The notes: a model not told the origin generated them from the sequence alone. A DNA stretch of 7,219 nucleotides from an uncultured Methanomassiliicoccales archaeon (GCA_934234005.1 CAKQHC010000078.1:1-7219); one strand, 5' to 3'. Numbered from the stretch's first letter, positions 1 to 7,008 are shown. Program-made: numbers and translations.

Positions 1-1
1 C

Positions 2-904
2 GAATTTTACCGTCAGATCGTCGCCCTTGGACACAGTAACTGATCCGTTCGGATCGGTTGTACCGCCTTCCCCAGATACTATGTCTATGGTGTATTCTTC
101 TCCGGGTTCGACAATCTTGTCAATCATCGCCACGATACTCAGATTGCCGGTAATATTGTCTATGCGATACTCAGTTACGGGACCTTCCGACATTCCGTCA
201 ACGAGAAGATCTCTCATTGCGTATCCAGGATTCAGGATTACGGAAATTACCAAAGATCCGTTGTACGGAACTCTTATCGTTCCTGACGGAACGATTGTGC
301 CGAAATCGTGTTCTGCCGACATAAGCATCAGCATGCTTACGGAAACATCGACATGTACGCCCACAATTATTTCAGGATCCTCCGGAACTGCTTCCCTGAA
401 GACTACTTTGACTTCGTACGGTTTGTCAATATACAGATCGATAATATTGACTGATCCGATTGATTCTCCGTTGACAATCACGTTGTCAATAACATAACCT
501 TCATCCGGAGTAGCAATTATTCTCACGTCGCCGGTCGAAAGAACGGTTCCGTCTGGAGTAACGGTTCCTCCGCCGTTATGGGATACTGACAGATATGCCG
601 ACCTGACAAACTCCACGTGTATTCTGTGGGTATCGAGATCAAACACACTTGTACGGTACAGGAACGTACCGCTCCCGTCGTATTCCGCAGGCTCGTTGTC
701 AACATAAACAACAGGCGAGAAACCTTCGTCGGGATTGATATCCAGGAACAACCCGGAATGGAATCTTACAGTTCCATTATCGGATATTGTACCGTGTTCG
801 GAACAGGAAACTTCCGCAACATGCGGATGAACTATCATGAATGTAGCAAATACAGCGATAAGAGCTATCGCTGTAATGCAAATCCATTGCTTCAATTCTT
901 TCAT
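2..904 (-). CDS. InlB-type repeat surface protein, N-terminal part (C-terminus outside window)
   Basis: The reading frame is open from an ATG at 904 to the left edge: 301 codons without a stop. Residues 8-25 form one hydrophobic segment after a short basic N-terminus, so this is a signal peptide or membrane anchor and the rest is probably extracellular. The remainder is built of beta-rich repeats of about 70-80 residues: roughly 32-100, 104-170, 184-263, and 271 onward. Each has the shape 'G(G)T(V/I)xPxG', then 'NPDEGF', 'TPDEGY' or 'NPGY', then 'VxVDG' or 'VIVNGES'. This is the pattern of the divergent InlB B-repeat family common in gut surface proteins. The start is supported by AGGCGAG (910-916 on the minus strand) five bases upstream, a fair match to a GGTGA-type Shine-Dalgarno. 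The gene follows the 836-residue surface protein on the same strand after 46 bases, so the two may be co-expressed. An adhesive or structural role is inferred; no catalytic motif is visible. Confidence 0.85.
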   Translation of the reverse strand, partial: MKELKQWICITAIALIAVFATFMIVHPHVAEVSCSEHGTISDNGTVRFHSGLFLDINPDEGFSPVVYVDNEPAEYDGSGTFLYRTSVFDLDTHRIHVEFVRSAYLSVSHNGGGTVTPDGTVLSTGDVRIIATPDEGYVIDNVIVNGESIGSVNIIDLYIDKPYEVKVVFREAVPEDPEIIVGVHVDVSVSMLMLMSAEHDFGTIVPSGTIRVPYNGSLVISVILNPGYAMRDLLVDGMSEGPVTEYRIDNITGNLSIVAMIDKIVEPGEEYTIDIVSGEGGTTDPNGSVTVSKGDDLTVKF

Positions 905-919
905 AGAATCTCGCCTTTA

Positions 920-945
920 CAAAAAGAAAGAGCCCAAATGGGCTC
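920..945 (-). terminator. Hairpin plus T-tract between the two surface-protein genes
   Basis: A perfect 7-bp stem (GAGCCCA/TGGGCTC, 930-936 with 939-945, two-base loop) is followed on the minus strand by TTTCTTTTT (929-921). It begins six bases after the stop codon of the 836-residue gene and ends a few bases before the Shine-Dalgarno of the next gene. It therefore looks like an intrinsic-type terminator or a leaky attenuator. A TATA-like stretch on the minus strand at 963-970 (TAAAATAC, inside the end of the upstream gene) could start transcription around 940. In that case the hairpin would lie in the leader of the downstream gene. Confidence 0.6.
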
Positions 946-950
946 CTAAT

Positions 951-3461
951 TTATTCAGATGTGTATTTTATCTGCTCAATAACTTCGCCATTCCATGAAA
1001 CAGTACCTTTGACTTCTGAAGATGCGCGGTCATCACCGAATAGGTAATTACTATCACGAACAGGCGATTTTCCATCTGAGTAATTGAATACACAGTTTTT
1101 CGTTACCAAATCGGTATGACTGCCTTCATTGGATGCCACAATACGAACAGGTGCGGTAAAATCCCTCCAACTAGAATCATATTCAATTCCACAATCATTA
1201 AATGTACAATCAGTCAACGAGATATCTTGTATCCCATTTGATTTATTATTCTGATTTACAGCAAGAGCATAATCTGAAAAAATTGTATTTTCAACAACTA
1301 TCGTTCCAGTAGCATTTGTATATAATCCAGTTCTGTTCTTATCAATCTCCCCATTGAAAGAACAATTTTTAATCAGGATATTAACAGGCGCAGTTTGACC
1401 AGAAATATATACTCTGTCTATATCTTTACAATCATAAAGTATAATGTTTATTGTATACTCTGTAGTTCTCTGACCCCATACTGCCATGTTATTCAGTGAA
1501 TATACAGTCAAAATAAGATCTGTAGAAAGATCGCTAGTATTTTTACTGGGTGCAAATGTATCAACTTCAAAATCATGCTCCCCGCCAGAAATAAAAGCTC
1601 CATTTCCATACACAACCAAATTGGAGCAAACATGACCATGAGTCATAGATCCAACATCTGCACCAGGTTTACACCAAAGAACAATTCCAGTTTTATGAAT
1701 TCCATTAAGTGCATCCCTCATGGTGCTGTAATAAGTTTTACCATCATATACAGTATTATCGCCAAATGAAGCAATAGTAATACCTTCAGGTAGCACAAAT
1801 GTCTCAGATACAACAGTATAAACTACTTCTGAATTGATTTTTGAAGCTGATACGCCACATCCGGATTTAAGGAAATTTGTATGTTCGCCTTCTGCCTTAC
1901 AGTCAGCAGGGTTAAAGTTTACAAACTCTCCTCCGGAAACGAAAATCTTTGCTGTACCGTTAGCTCTGTTTTTATCATAACAATTCAGAACAAATTCATC
2001 TGCTTTTGTTGCATCGGGATATTTCTGTTGAACGGAATATTTTCCTCCTTCAACATACAAACTTCCCTCAAAAACATAAACCGCATGGACGTTTCCGATA
2101 TATTCTCCGCCTTTGATTGTACATATAGCACCATCCTGTACATCCACTACATAACAATCATTTTCTTTGGCCTGTAATTTACCATCGCCGATAATAGTTA
2201 AATTTCCATTTTCACGAACGCTGATTAAAGACCAATCGTTCGGGTTTTTATCCCAAATATCAATATTATTTGAAATAGTCTTACCATTTAAATCCAAAAC
2301 AACAGTACTCTTTACTGATACTGTACCGGAAACAACAATATCTTTTTGAAGCTGGATTTTTGCAATACCTGCACCAACTGCTGCATTCAAACCGGCTTCA
2401 TCAGCAACATATGCAACAGAATTTTCGGTTCCCTCAACCGAGAATTCGGAAAAGTGATTCGTCTTGAAAGTTATTGCAGTAACATTTTTGGAACTGTCGT
2501 AATCACATCCGAGAACAATGGGCTGATCTCCGCTTCCGTCATATTTGACTGTAAGTCCGGTATAATATCCGGGCACACAAAGTTTTACTGTTACATAATT
2601 GTCTCCGAAATCAGATGTAGCTGCATTGTCTAGAGTGAGTTTGACTTTGGCTACGGAACCCTCTGACTCCAACATTTTCGTGTTAAGTGTAACTGCTTTG
2701 GTTGCATCACCTGTTGCAGCATTCATTGCACCGGCACTGAATGTAATCTCGGCTTCAGCTGCATCTACACCCTCGGATGATCCGGGAACCGTTCCCTTAT
2801 ATGTCACATCATTTGAAACAGGACTTGTTGGAAGAATTGCTTCTCCGTTCTTTTTGATTACCTGTGCAGGAGAATATGTATAATCGCTCTGATAGGCTTC
2901 ATTAACAATCTTCATCTGGAAATTAACAGATGATGTAAGATCGGTGGAGTTAATTTTAACAGTAAATTGATAGGGAGTGGAACCTACGGGCATACTCACT
3001 CCTTCGCTTGCATTACCGATAACATATGCTATGCCATCGTTAAATGTCATATTTCCTGAAGCGGTAAGAGAGTCCGATCCCCCGGCAATACTAATCATAC
3101 TGCCTGCAAGCGCATCGGTTATCCCATCAACGGAGACATACATCCTGTATGTTGTAATAACAGTAGAATAGTTTGTAAGTTGATATGTGGCAGTTATAGT
3201 TCTTTCCGCCACAAGATTGCTTATTGCAATATCTTTATTCCCGTTAGTTAATTTTGCCTCAGTCTCTGCAGGCGTATTGCCCTTACTGTCTTTCACAACT
3301 ACGTCAGTATAACTGCCATCAATGTCGATTTTCGCCGAAGATACATCGATTGTCGATGTTTCGGTATCCGAGAACCACGAATACGTGACTCCGGATATGG
3401 CCGACAGTGCCAAAGCAATAACTACTACGGACGCAATAATCGCCCTTGTCTGTGCTTTCAT
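951..3461 (-). CDS. SipW-class signal peptide protein with C-terminal beta-helix domains (secreted adhesin-like)
   Basis: This gene encodes 836 residues. The N-terminus has charged residues K2 and R6, a hydrophobic core at 8-21, then SGVTYSWFSDTET (23-35). That is the hallmark of the SipW-class signal peptide found on TasA/camelysin-type exported proteins. Residues 36-200 are beta-rich and Thr/Ser-rich, consistent with a TasA/camelysin-like sandwich. Residues 215-345 form a second beta region ending in ITFKTNHFSEFSV (330-342), a motif common in large gut surface proteins. Residues 347-550 look like a right-handed beta-helix: LDLNGKTI (389-396), then rungs with GGEY (451), GGKY (472) and GGEF (510). 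Residues 565-836 form a second helix with rungs NCSFNG (699), NTIFSD (725), DCTFND (751) and NCVFNY (789), which suggest a stacked C/T-x-F ladder. There is no C-terminal membrane anchor or sorting motif. The start is supported by AGAGATGAT (3465-3473), resembling GGAGGTGAT, three bases before ATG. Surface binding or glycan contact is inferred; no enzyme active site was recognised. Confidence 0.9.
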   Translation of the reverse strand: MKAQTRAIIASVVVIALALSAISGVTYSWFSDTETSTIDVSSAKIDIDGSYTDVVVKDSKGNTPAETEAKLTNGNKDIAISNLVAERTITATYQLTNYSTVITTYRMYVSVDGITDALAGSMISIAGGSDSLTASGNMTFNDGIAYVIGNASEGVSMPVGSTPYQFTVKINSTDLTSSVNFQMKIVNEAYQSDYTYSPAQVIKKNGEAILPTSPVSNDVTYKGTVPGSSEGVDAAEAEITFSAGAMNAATGDATKAVTLNTKMLESEGSVAKVKLTLDNAATSDFGDNYVTVKLCVPGYYTGLTVKYDGSGDQPIVLGCDYDSSKNVTAITFKTNHFSEFSVEGTENSVAYVADEAGLNAAVGAGIAKIQLQKDIVVSGTVSVKSTVVLDLNGKTISNNIDIWDKNPNDWSLISVRENGNLTIIGDGKLQAKENDCYVVDVQDGAICTIKGGEYIGNVHAVYVFEGSLYVEGGKYSVQQKYPDATKADEFVLNCYDKNRANGTAKIFVSGGEFVNFNPADCKAEGEHTNFLKSGCGVSASKINSEVVYTVVSETFVLPEGITIASFGDNTVYDGKTYYSTMRDALNGIHKTGIVLWCKPGADVGSMTHGHVCSNLVVYGNGAFISGGEHDFEVDTFAPSKNTSDLSTDLILTVYSLNNMAVWGQRTTEYTINIILYDCKDIDRVYISGQTAPVNILIKNCSFNGEIDKNRTGLYTNATGTIVVENTIFSDYALAVNQNNKSNGIQDISLTDCTFNDCGIEYDSSWRDFTAPVRIVASNEGSHTDLVTKNCVFNYSDGKSPVRDSNYLFGDDRASSEVKGTVSWNGEVIEQIKYTSE

Positions 3462-3517
3462 ACTATCATCTCTTATGTTTGCTGATTGTGGAACGCAGAC
3501 CCTTTGCGGATCCGTAC

Positions 3518-3679
3518 TTAATCGAATCCCGGCGTTGCCGCGCCGAATTCGAATCCGACCACTATCGGCGGGGTCGAATCCGTAAAGGAAACTTCACTCA
3601 CGGTAAATCCGAATGTCTGTCGGACGGACCTGTAATTCTTCCCACCTTGGTTATAGAAGTTAAATGGTGGTATATACAT
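3518..3679 (-). CDS. Possible 53-residue small protein or gene remnant upstream of the surface protein
   Basis: A 53-codon frame begins MYIPPFNFYNQGG and ends VVGFEFGAATPGFD. Three signs favour a real gene. AGGGGT (3683-3688, minus strand) lies three bases before the ATG and fits a Shine-Dalgarno. A TATA-like stretch (3715-3732) lies about 45 bases upstream. The second half uses GC-ending codons much like those of the neighbouring genes (GTC, GGC, GCG, CCG, TTC). The product is aromatic-rich, has no membrane segment or signal peptide, and matches no family I recognise. It ends 56 bases before the SipW-class gene on the same strand, so it could be the first cistron of that operon. The alternative is that the codon-like stretch (about 3518-3660, hand-counted GC roughly 50% in otherwise AT-rich DNA) is the surviving 3' end of a decayed gene, or is an untranslated leader. 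Confidence 0.35.
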   Translation of the reverse strand: MYIPPFNFYNQGGKNYRSVRQTFGFTVSEVSFTDSTPPIVVGFEFGAATPGFD

Positions 3680-3714
3680 ATTACCCCTGTTAACACTATA
3701 TGTTACGAACAAAT

Positions 3715-3732
3715 GTATTATATATATATGCA
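3715..3732 (-). promoter_or_regulatory. Candidate archaeal TATA promoter for the leftward genes
   Basis: On the minus strand the sequence reads GCATATATATATAATAC, a run of alternating T and A in the middle of the divergent region. If it is a TATA box, the usual archaeal spacing of about 25 bases puts the transcript start near 3698. That gives a leader of about 19 bases carrying AGGGGT before the 53-codon frame, and a leader of about 235 bases for the surface protein. AT-rich DNA makes chance matches likely. Confidence 0.4.
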
Positions 3733-3765
3733 TGTTTACCCACTTAACAAATGTTTTAAACAGTG

Positions 3766-3791
3766 TTTTTTTAGACAAATATCTAAAAAAA
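3766..3791. repeat. Perfect 10-bp inverted repeat in the divergent promoter region
   Basis: TTTTTTTAGA (3766-3775) and TCTAAAAAAA (3782-3791) are exact reverse complements separated by six bases. Related half-sites follow: TCTAAAAA at 3808-3815 and TTTAGA at 3864-3869. The position between two divergent promoters suggests an operator for a dimeric regulator. The arms are mostly T and A runs, so a hairpin or terminator acting on either strand is an alternative. Confidence 0.45.
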
Positions 3792-3899
3792 TACAATTTT
3801 ACACATTTCTAAAAATGATAATTTATGTTACAATTGTTCATATTAACACTTAAAATTACATTGTTTAGACAATAATATTAACGCCGTCACAGTTCCGTT

Positions 3900-3909
3900 C
3901 AAATATAAC
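3900..3909 (+). promoter_or_regulatory. Candidate TATA box for the 991-residue membrane protein
   Basis: CAAATATAAC is centred about 30 bases before the ATG at 3935. With archaeal spacing the transcript would start within a few bases of that ATG, giving a leaderless or nearly leaderless message. This agrees with the absence of any purine-rich Shine-Dalgarno in CCGAATGTAATA just upstream. A second AT-rich candidate (AATAATATTAA, about 3871-3881) would give a leader of roughly 30 bases. Confidence 0.4.
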
Positions 3910-3934
3910 TTCCCGTTCATCCGAATGTAATAAT

Positions 3935-6910
3935 ATGAGTAATACACCCCGTGAAACGAATTTCAGCTCCGCATTGGCATCTTTCGTTATAATCGGGATA
4001 CTTCTCATATGGACGGGAATACACGGTATGAAGAATCCCGACTCGGTAACATCGGCATTCGACATATCAAAAGGAATTCTTTCAATTTTTCTCATACCTC
4101 TTTCCGCCGTAAGTCTGCATAGGAAAATGCCGGCAATATGCATACTGTCGCTCACTGTTTCATTGATATCACTGACGTTCGTCATCAACACGTTTTCTTC
4201 GTACGGACATACAACAACGCCGTTCTCCGTCATTCTGATCGTGCTGTCTGCGGTAATGTTCCTGAAAAACAAATATTCCGTAGCAGTTGCTACCGCGTTG
4301 CTTGCCTCGTCCGTTCTGTTTGGGACAGAACTCTTTGTCGGAAACATTCTGTCAGTTGCGTCGAGATTGGCCTTCCTCGTTTTAGGCACATATTATTATG
4401 TAATCATCCGCAAAAACGGATTTACGGCCCAAAAAACAAAACAGACAGATATTTCGCACATTCCGGCCATAGCACTTGTCGGGATGCACGGCATAGTAAT
4501 GTGTGTCGCCCCAAACGATGAAATGTCGGTTGTTCTGTGTATAACAATAGTTCTATTCTCGCTGTCCGCTGTCGTAAACAACAGAATCCTCACCGGAACA
4601 GCCGCGTTGATGTACGGCATATGCAACATAATCGCTGTTATACCGGAATCCGTCGCATCGTGTGTGTTCTGCATTCCGACAATCATATGCGGCACCATGC
4701 TGATTGATAAAAACAAAATCGCGGGAACTGTTTTCGTAGTATTCGGCATAACATTCGCAACATCGGTATTGCTTGATTCCGAAATTATTAGCGAATTTGC
4801 ATTTGCGGCTGCCGGCATAGGCGGAACGGTTCTGACGATGCTTCTTCTTACATACGGTACAAAAATCGATGATGTTATAGATAACCCGCCGATACTGTCC
4901 GAAATTCCGTCTACACTGACGGTTGGAAGTTTCTCTGTATCATGCATGGCGATTATTTTGTCTGTTCTGGGCAAAACGGCATTCTCCGACGGTGACACAT
5001 ATGCGGACATCATAGTCCTGATATCTTCGGCATTGGTTGTTTTCATGGCAATTGTTGCTCTCCGCGGAAGGATGATTACCGAATCCATTACAATGATTCT
5101 CTCCGGAATCTCCGTAATGATTCTTGCGGTAGCCGATATAACATACGAAACGGACGGTCTCGCATTGATGTCGGCATTTGTATCCGCAGGACTTGCGATA
5201 TGCTCATACATATTCATAAGACGCGGACACCCGATGCGCGGAACAGCTGCGTTTTTCATAATGCTTGCCACAATATCGATCTCCGCCGGATTCTACAGCG
5301 TTTCTTTCGTATCATATCTTGTTTCGGGCATATTGTTCATGATTTCCGCATCTAAGAAGACGTACGTTTTCTGCATATCAAAGAACGGTAAAATCACAGC
5401 AAGAGATAACCTCGGACAGACGGATTCCGAATACTCGGCATTGGTGGTTAAAACAATCGGAATATTCCTTATCGCATTGCTGACTCTGATGTACGGAATC
5501 AATACAATCGGCCGCGAACAATATGAAGGCATGGAATTGGTTCGCGTAATCTTATGCCTGGTGCTGATGGGATTCGGAACTTATGCGGTGTATAACGGAA
5601 TCGGACAGACTGGAATCTTCATGTTCATGACCTCCGTCTTCGGAATGACGTCGTCGCTGACCGGTCTTATGAATATACAGATTCCCGGAACATTCCAACA
5701 ATTGGTTTCGCTTGCTTTTGTTTCCGTATTTATCGTATCGTTCAGAAACAGAGATCTTATTCTCTTCCTAATCTCATTCTTAATGTTCTTGGCGTTTATA
5801 ATTAACCCCGTCTCGGGCATGGATGCGATATTCACGGTATCCGACATGTTACTGAAAATCATTACATGCACATCTGCGGTACTCTTGTGGATCCGTTATG
5901 ATACGGGACATAATTTTATGGAAACTCTGTACAACCGTCTGAACGGTAAAAGAAAACAACCCAAAGTCTCGCGCGAACCGTTGAGAACCACATGCTTTAT
6001 GGGTATAATGGTAACATCTCTTGCCTGCATATGGTCCGGATATGTGACTGTTTCAGGCAATCAGTCTGATTTTGGATATGTGATTCCGCTTATCGTAATA
6101 TCTTCGGCAGGATTGCTGTTTTCAATATGTATGATTTGTAAAGGTTTGTTAACGGAGAGCCTGTGTACGCTTGCAATTTGCATAACAAACCCGATTCTGA
6201 TGTTCGATATTGCTCTTAATCTGCCTGCAGCAACTATACTTATATCAATCGTCATTTTGGCCGTTATTGAAAAAAGGCACGATATTGCGGTTGTCTCGGG
6301 AACATACACGGCTTCGATTGTTCTTTTCATGAGTTCTTTCCAATATGCCGGCGGAACTTTGATGGTTGCATTGGGAATTATTTCGCTGATCGGTTCAACG
6401 ATAATTCTGTCGGGCTTTGGAAAAACTCCGGTTTCCAACGGCAGATTATGCGATTACGCTTTGGTTATCGCCTCATCTCTTGGAATGATATCGACGACAA
6501 TGCCGACTTCAGTGTATTTTTCTGTTTCGGGATTGATTGTATCATGTGTCGCAGGCGGATTGGCATTGGCTATCATGATGAAGGGCGAAGAAATAAAAAG
6601 TCTCTACATACTGTCGACTGCAATACCGTGCATCGGTTACTGCATTCTCAACATTGCAGGCATTATTTCTGAATCGGATCCCTTGGTAATCATGTCGTTA
6701 TCTATGACGGTTGCCGGAATTGCATTCATCATAAGAAAAAATATCACATTGTCTGCATCATGTGTTGTTGTTGTATTTTTGTCCGTAGCGTTCCTGATGA
6801 CAAATCTGAAAGAACTTCTGTTCGCGGAAGGAATTGCATATTCTATCCTTACGTTTGTGTACGTAATCGGAAGCATGAAAAAGAATCCTTCGCAACCTGT
6901 TATAGGCTAA
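3935..6910 (+). CDS. 36-helix integral membrane protein built of six six-helix modules
   Basis: This gene encodes 991 residues, nearly all hydrophobic segments with short loops. I count 36 membrane segments, which fall into six groups of six: about 11-158, 174-307, 325-472, 501-653, 683-827 and 839-981. Basic residues recur after even-numbered helices: R63K64, K111NK, R159K, K259NK, R377GR, R429R, R604NR, K780R, R934K and K982K. By the positive-inside rule the N-terminus, the C-terminus and the inter-module linkers are cytoplasmic. The longest linkers are 473-500 and 654-682. Modules resemble each other locally, for example MITES (380-384) and LLTES (738-742) at the same place after helix 2. 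No signal peptide, soluble domain, ATPase or redox motif is seen. I do not recognise the family with certainty. The topology recalls six-helix acetate/succinate transporters (AceTr/SatP), but their NPxPLG motif is absent. Large DUF2339-type membrane proteins are another possibility, though the N-terminal coiled coil typical of those is missing. A transport or channel role is inferred only. Confidence 0.9.
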   Translation: MSNTPRETNFSSALASFVIIGILLIWTGIHGMKNPDSVTSAFDISKGILSIFLIPLSAVSLHRKMPAICILSLTVSLISLTFVINTFSSYGHTTTPFSVILIVLSAVMFLKNKYSVAVATALLASSVLFGTELFVGNILSVASRLAFLVLGTYYYVIIRKNGFTAQKTKQTDISHIPAIALVGMHGIVMCVAPNDEMSVVLCITIVLFSLSAVVNNRILTGTAALMYGICNIIAVIPESVASCVFCIPTIICGTMLIDKNKIAGTVFVVFGITFATSVLLDSEIISEFAFAAAGIGGTVLTMLLLTYGTKIDDVIDNPPILSEIPSTLTVGSFSVSCMAIILSVLGKTAFSDGDTYADIIVLISSALVVFMAIVALRGRMITESITMILSGISVMILAVADITYETDGLALMSAFVSAGLAICSYIFIRRGHPMRGTAAFFIMLATISISAGFYSVSFVSYLVSGILFMISASKKTYVFCISKNGKITARDNLGQTDSEYSALVVKTIGIFLIALLTLMYGINTIGREQYEGMELVRVILCLVLMGFGTYAVYNGIGQTGIFMFMTSVFGMTSSLTGLMNIQIPGTFQQLVSLAFVSVFIVSFRNRDLILFLISFLMFLAFIINPVSGMDAIFTVSDMLLKIITCTSAVLLWIRYDTGHNFMETLYNRLNGKRKQPKVSREPLRTTCFMGIMVTSLACIWSGYVTVSGNQSDFGYVIPLIVISSAGLLFSICMICKGLLTESLCTLAICITNPILMFDIALNLPAATILISIVILAVIEKRHDIAVVSGTYTASIVLFMSSFQYAGGTLMVALGIISLIGSTIILSGFGKTPVSNGRLCDYALVIASSLGMISTTMPTSVYFSVSGLIVSCVAGGLALAIMMKGEEIKSLYILSTAIPCIGYCILNIAGIISESDPLVIMSLSMTVAGIAFIIRKNITLSASCVVVVFLSVAFLMTNLKELLFAEGIAYSILTFVYVIGSMKKNPSQPVIG
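3965..6883 (+). repeat. Six tandem protein modules within the membrane-protein gene
   Basis: The modules map to about 3965-4414, 4454-4858, 4907-5353, 5435-5896, 5981-6418 and 6446-6883. Each encodes helix 1, a short polar loop (often with D or E), helix 2 ending in a basic or small turn, helices 3 and 4, a charged turn (KNK, DKNK, RRGH, RNRD, EKRHD or RKN), then helices 5 and 6 and a basic linker. Start-to-start spacing is about 150-182 codons. DNA-level identity is not obvious, so any duplication is old and the repetition is judged from topology and charged-turn placement. Confidence 0.55.
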
Positions 6911-6963
6911 TTCTGTTGTTACTACGGATGATTGCAGGGAATCGAACAGATGCAGTCGTCAGA

Positions 6964-6989
6964 TAATTGCAGACATTGATATGCAATTA
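6964..6989. repeat. 8-bp inverted repeat between convergent genes
   Basis: TAATTGCA (6964-6971) and TGCAATTA (6982-6989) are exact reverse complements around a 10-base loop. It lies 53 bases after the stop of the membrane-protein gene. No T-tract follows on the plus strand, so it is at most a weak 3'-end structure for that transcript. T-rich TTCTGTTGTT at 6911-6920 is a more direct archaeal-style stop signal. Confidence 0.3.
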
Positions 6990-7008
6990 CCGAAATAGAA
7001 ATTCAAGC

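Larger units (their letters stand above)
3661..3900. other. AT-rich divergent intergenic DNA
   Basis: By hand count, successive 60-base lines here are about 28, 22, 17 and 28% G+C, against about 47% in sampled lines of the flanking genes. Apart from the proposed start of the small ORF at 3679, I see no coding sequence. It holds the leftward TATA-like box, a perfect inverted repeat at 3766-3791, and short repeated words: TTTAGACAA at 3770 and 3864, TTAACACT at 3690 and 3843, TATGTTAC at 3699 and 3824. It separates the leftward surface-protein genes from the rightward membrane-protein gene and is best read as a shared control region. Confidence 0.7.

Noticed and set aside
27..497. 156-codon plus-strand frame
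   Set aside because: It is antisense to the InlB-repeat gene, whose repeats are clear. The frame reads as low-complexity Ser/Thr/Ile/Pro.
3522..3581. Possible CRISPR repeats
   Set aside because: The repeated word is only eight bases and just three copies exist, so this is not an array.
3521..3587. Possible tRNA, because of TTCGAATCC-like words
   Set aside because: No acceptor, D and anticodon arms can be paired around any copy on either strand, and the T-arm stem does not close.
3446..3853. 135-codon plus-strand frame across the divergent region
   Set aside because: It overlaps the start of the surface-protein gene, passes through very AT-rich DNA and shows no coding character or plausible translation start.
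4396..5271. Long open frame of 291 codons on the minus strand
   Set aside because: It lies opposite the membrane-protein gene. Its Ile/Met/Ser/Thr-rich sequence is the mirror of hydrophobic codons on the other strand, and it has no ribosome binding site or domain character.
3935..6910. Assignment to Mrp/complex I-type antiporter subunits because of size and helix number
   Set aside because: The conserved intramembrane Lys and Glu pattern of those subunits is not seen, and the six-helix periodicity does not fit their 14-helix core.
3935..6910. Firm naming as an acetate transporter
   Set aside because: The AceTr signature NPxPLG is not found in any module, so the likeness is kept as a hypothesis only.
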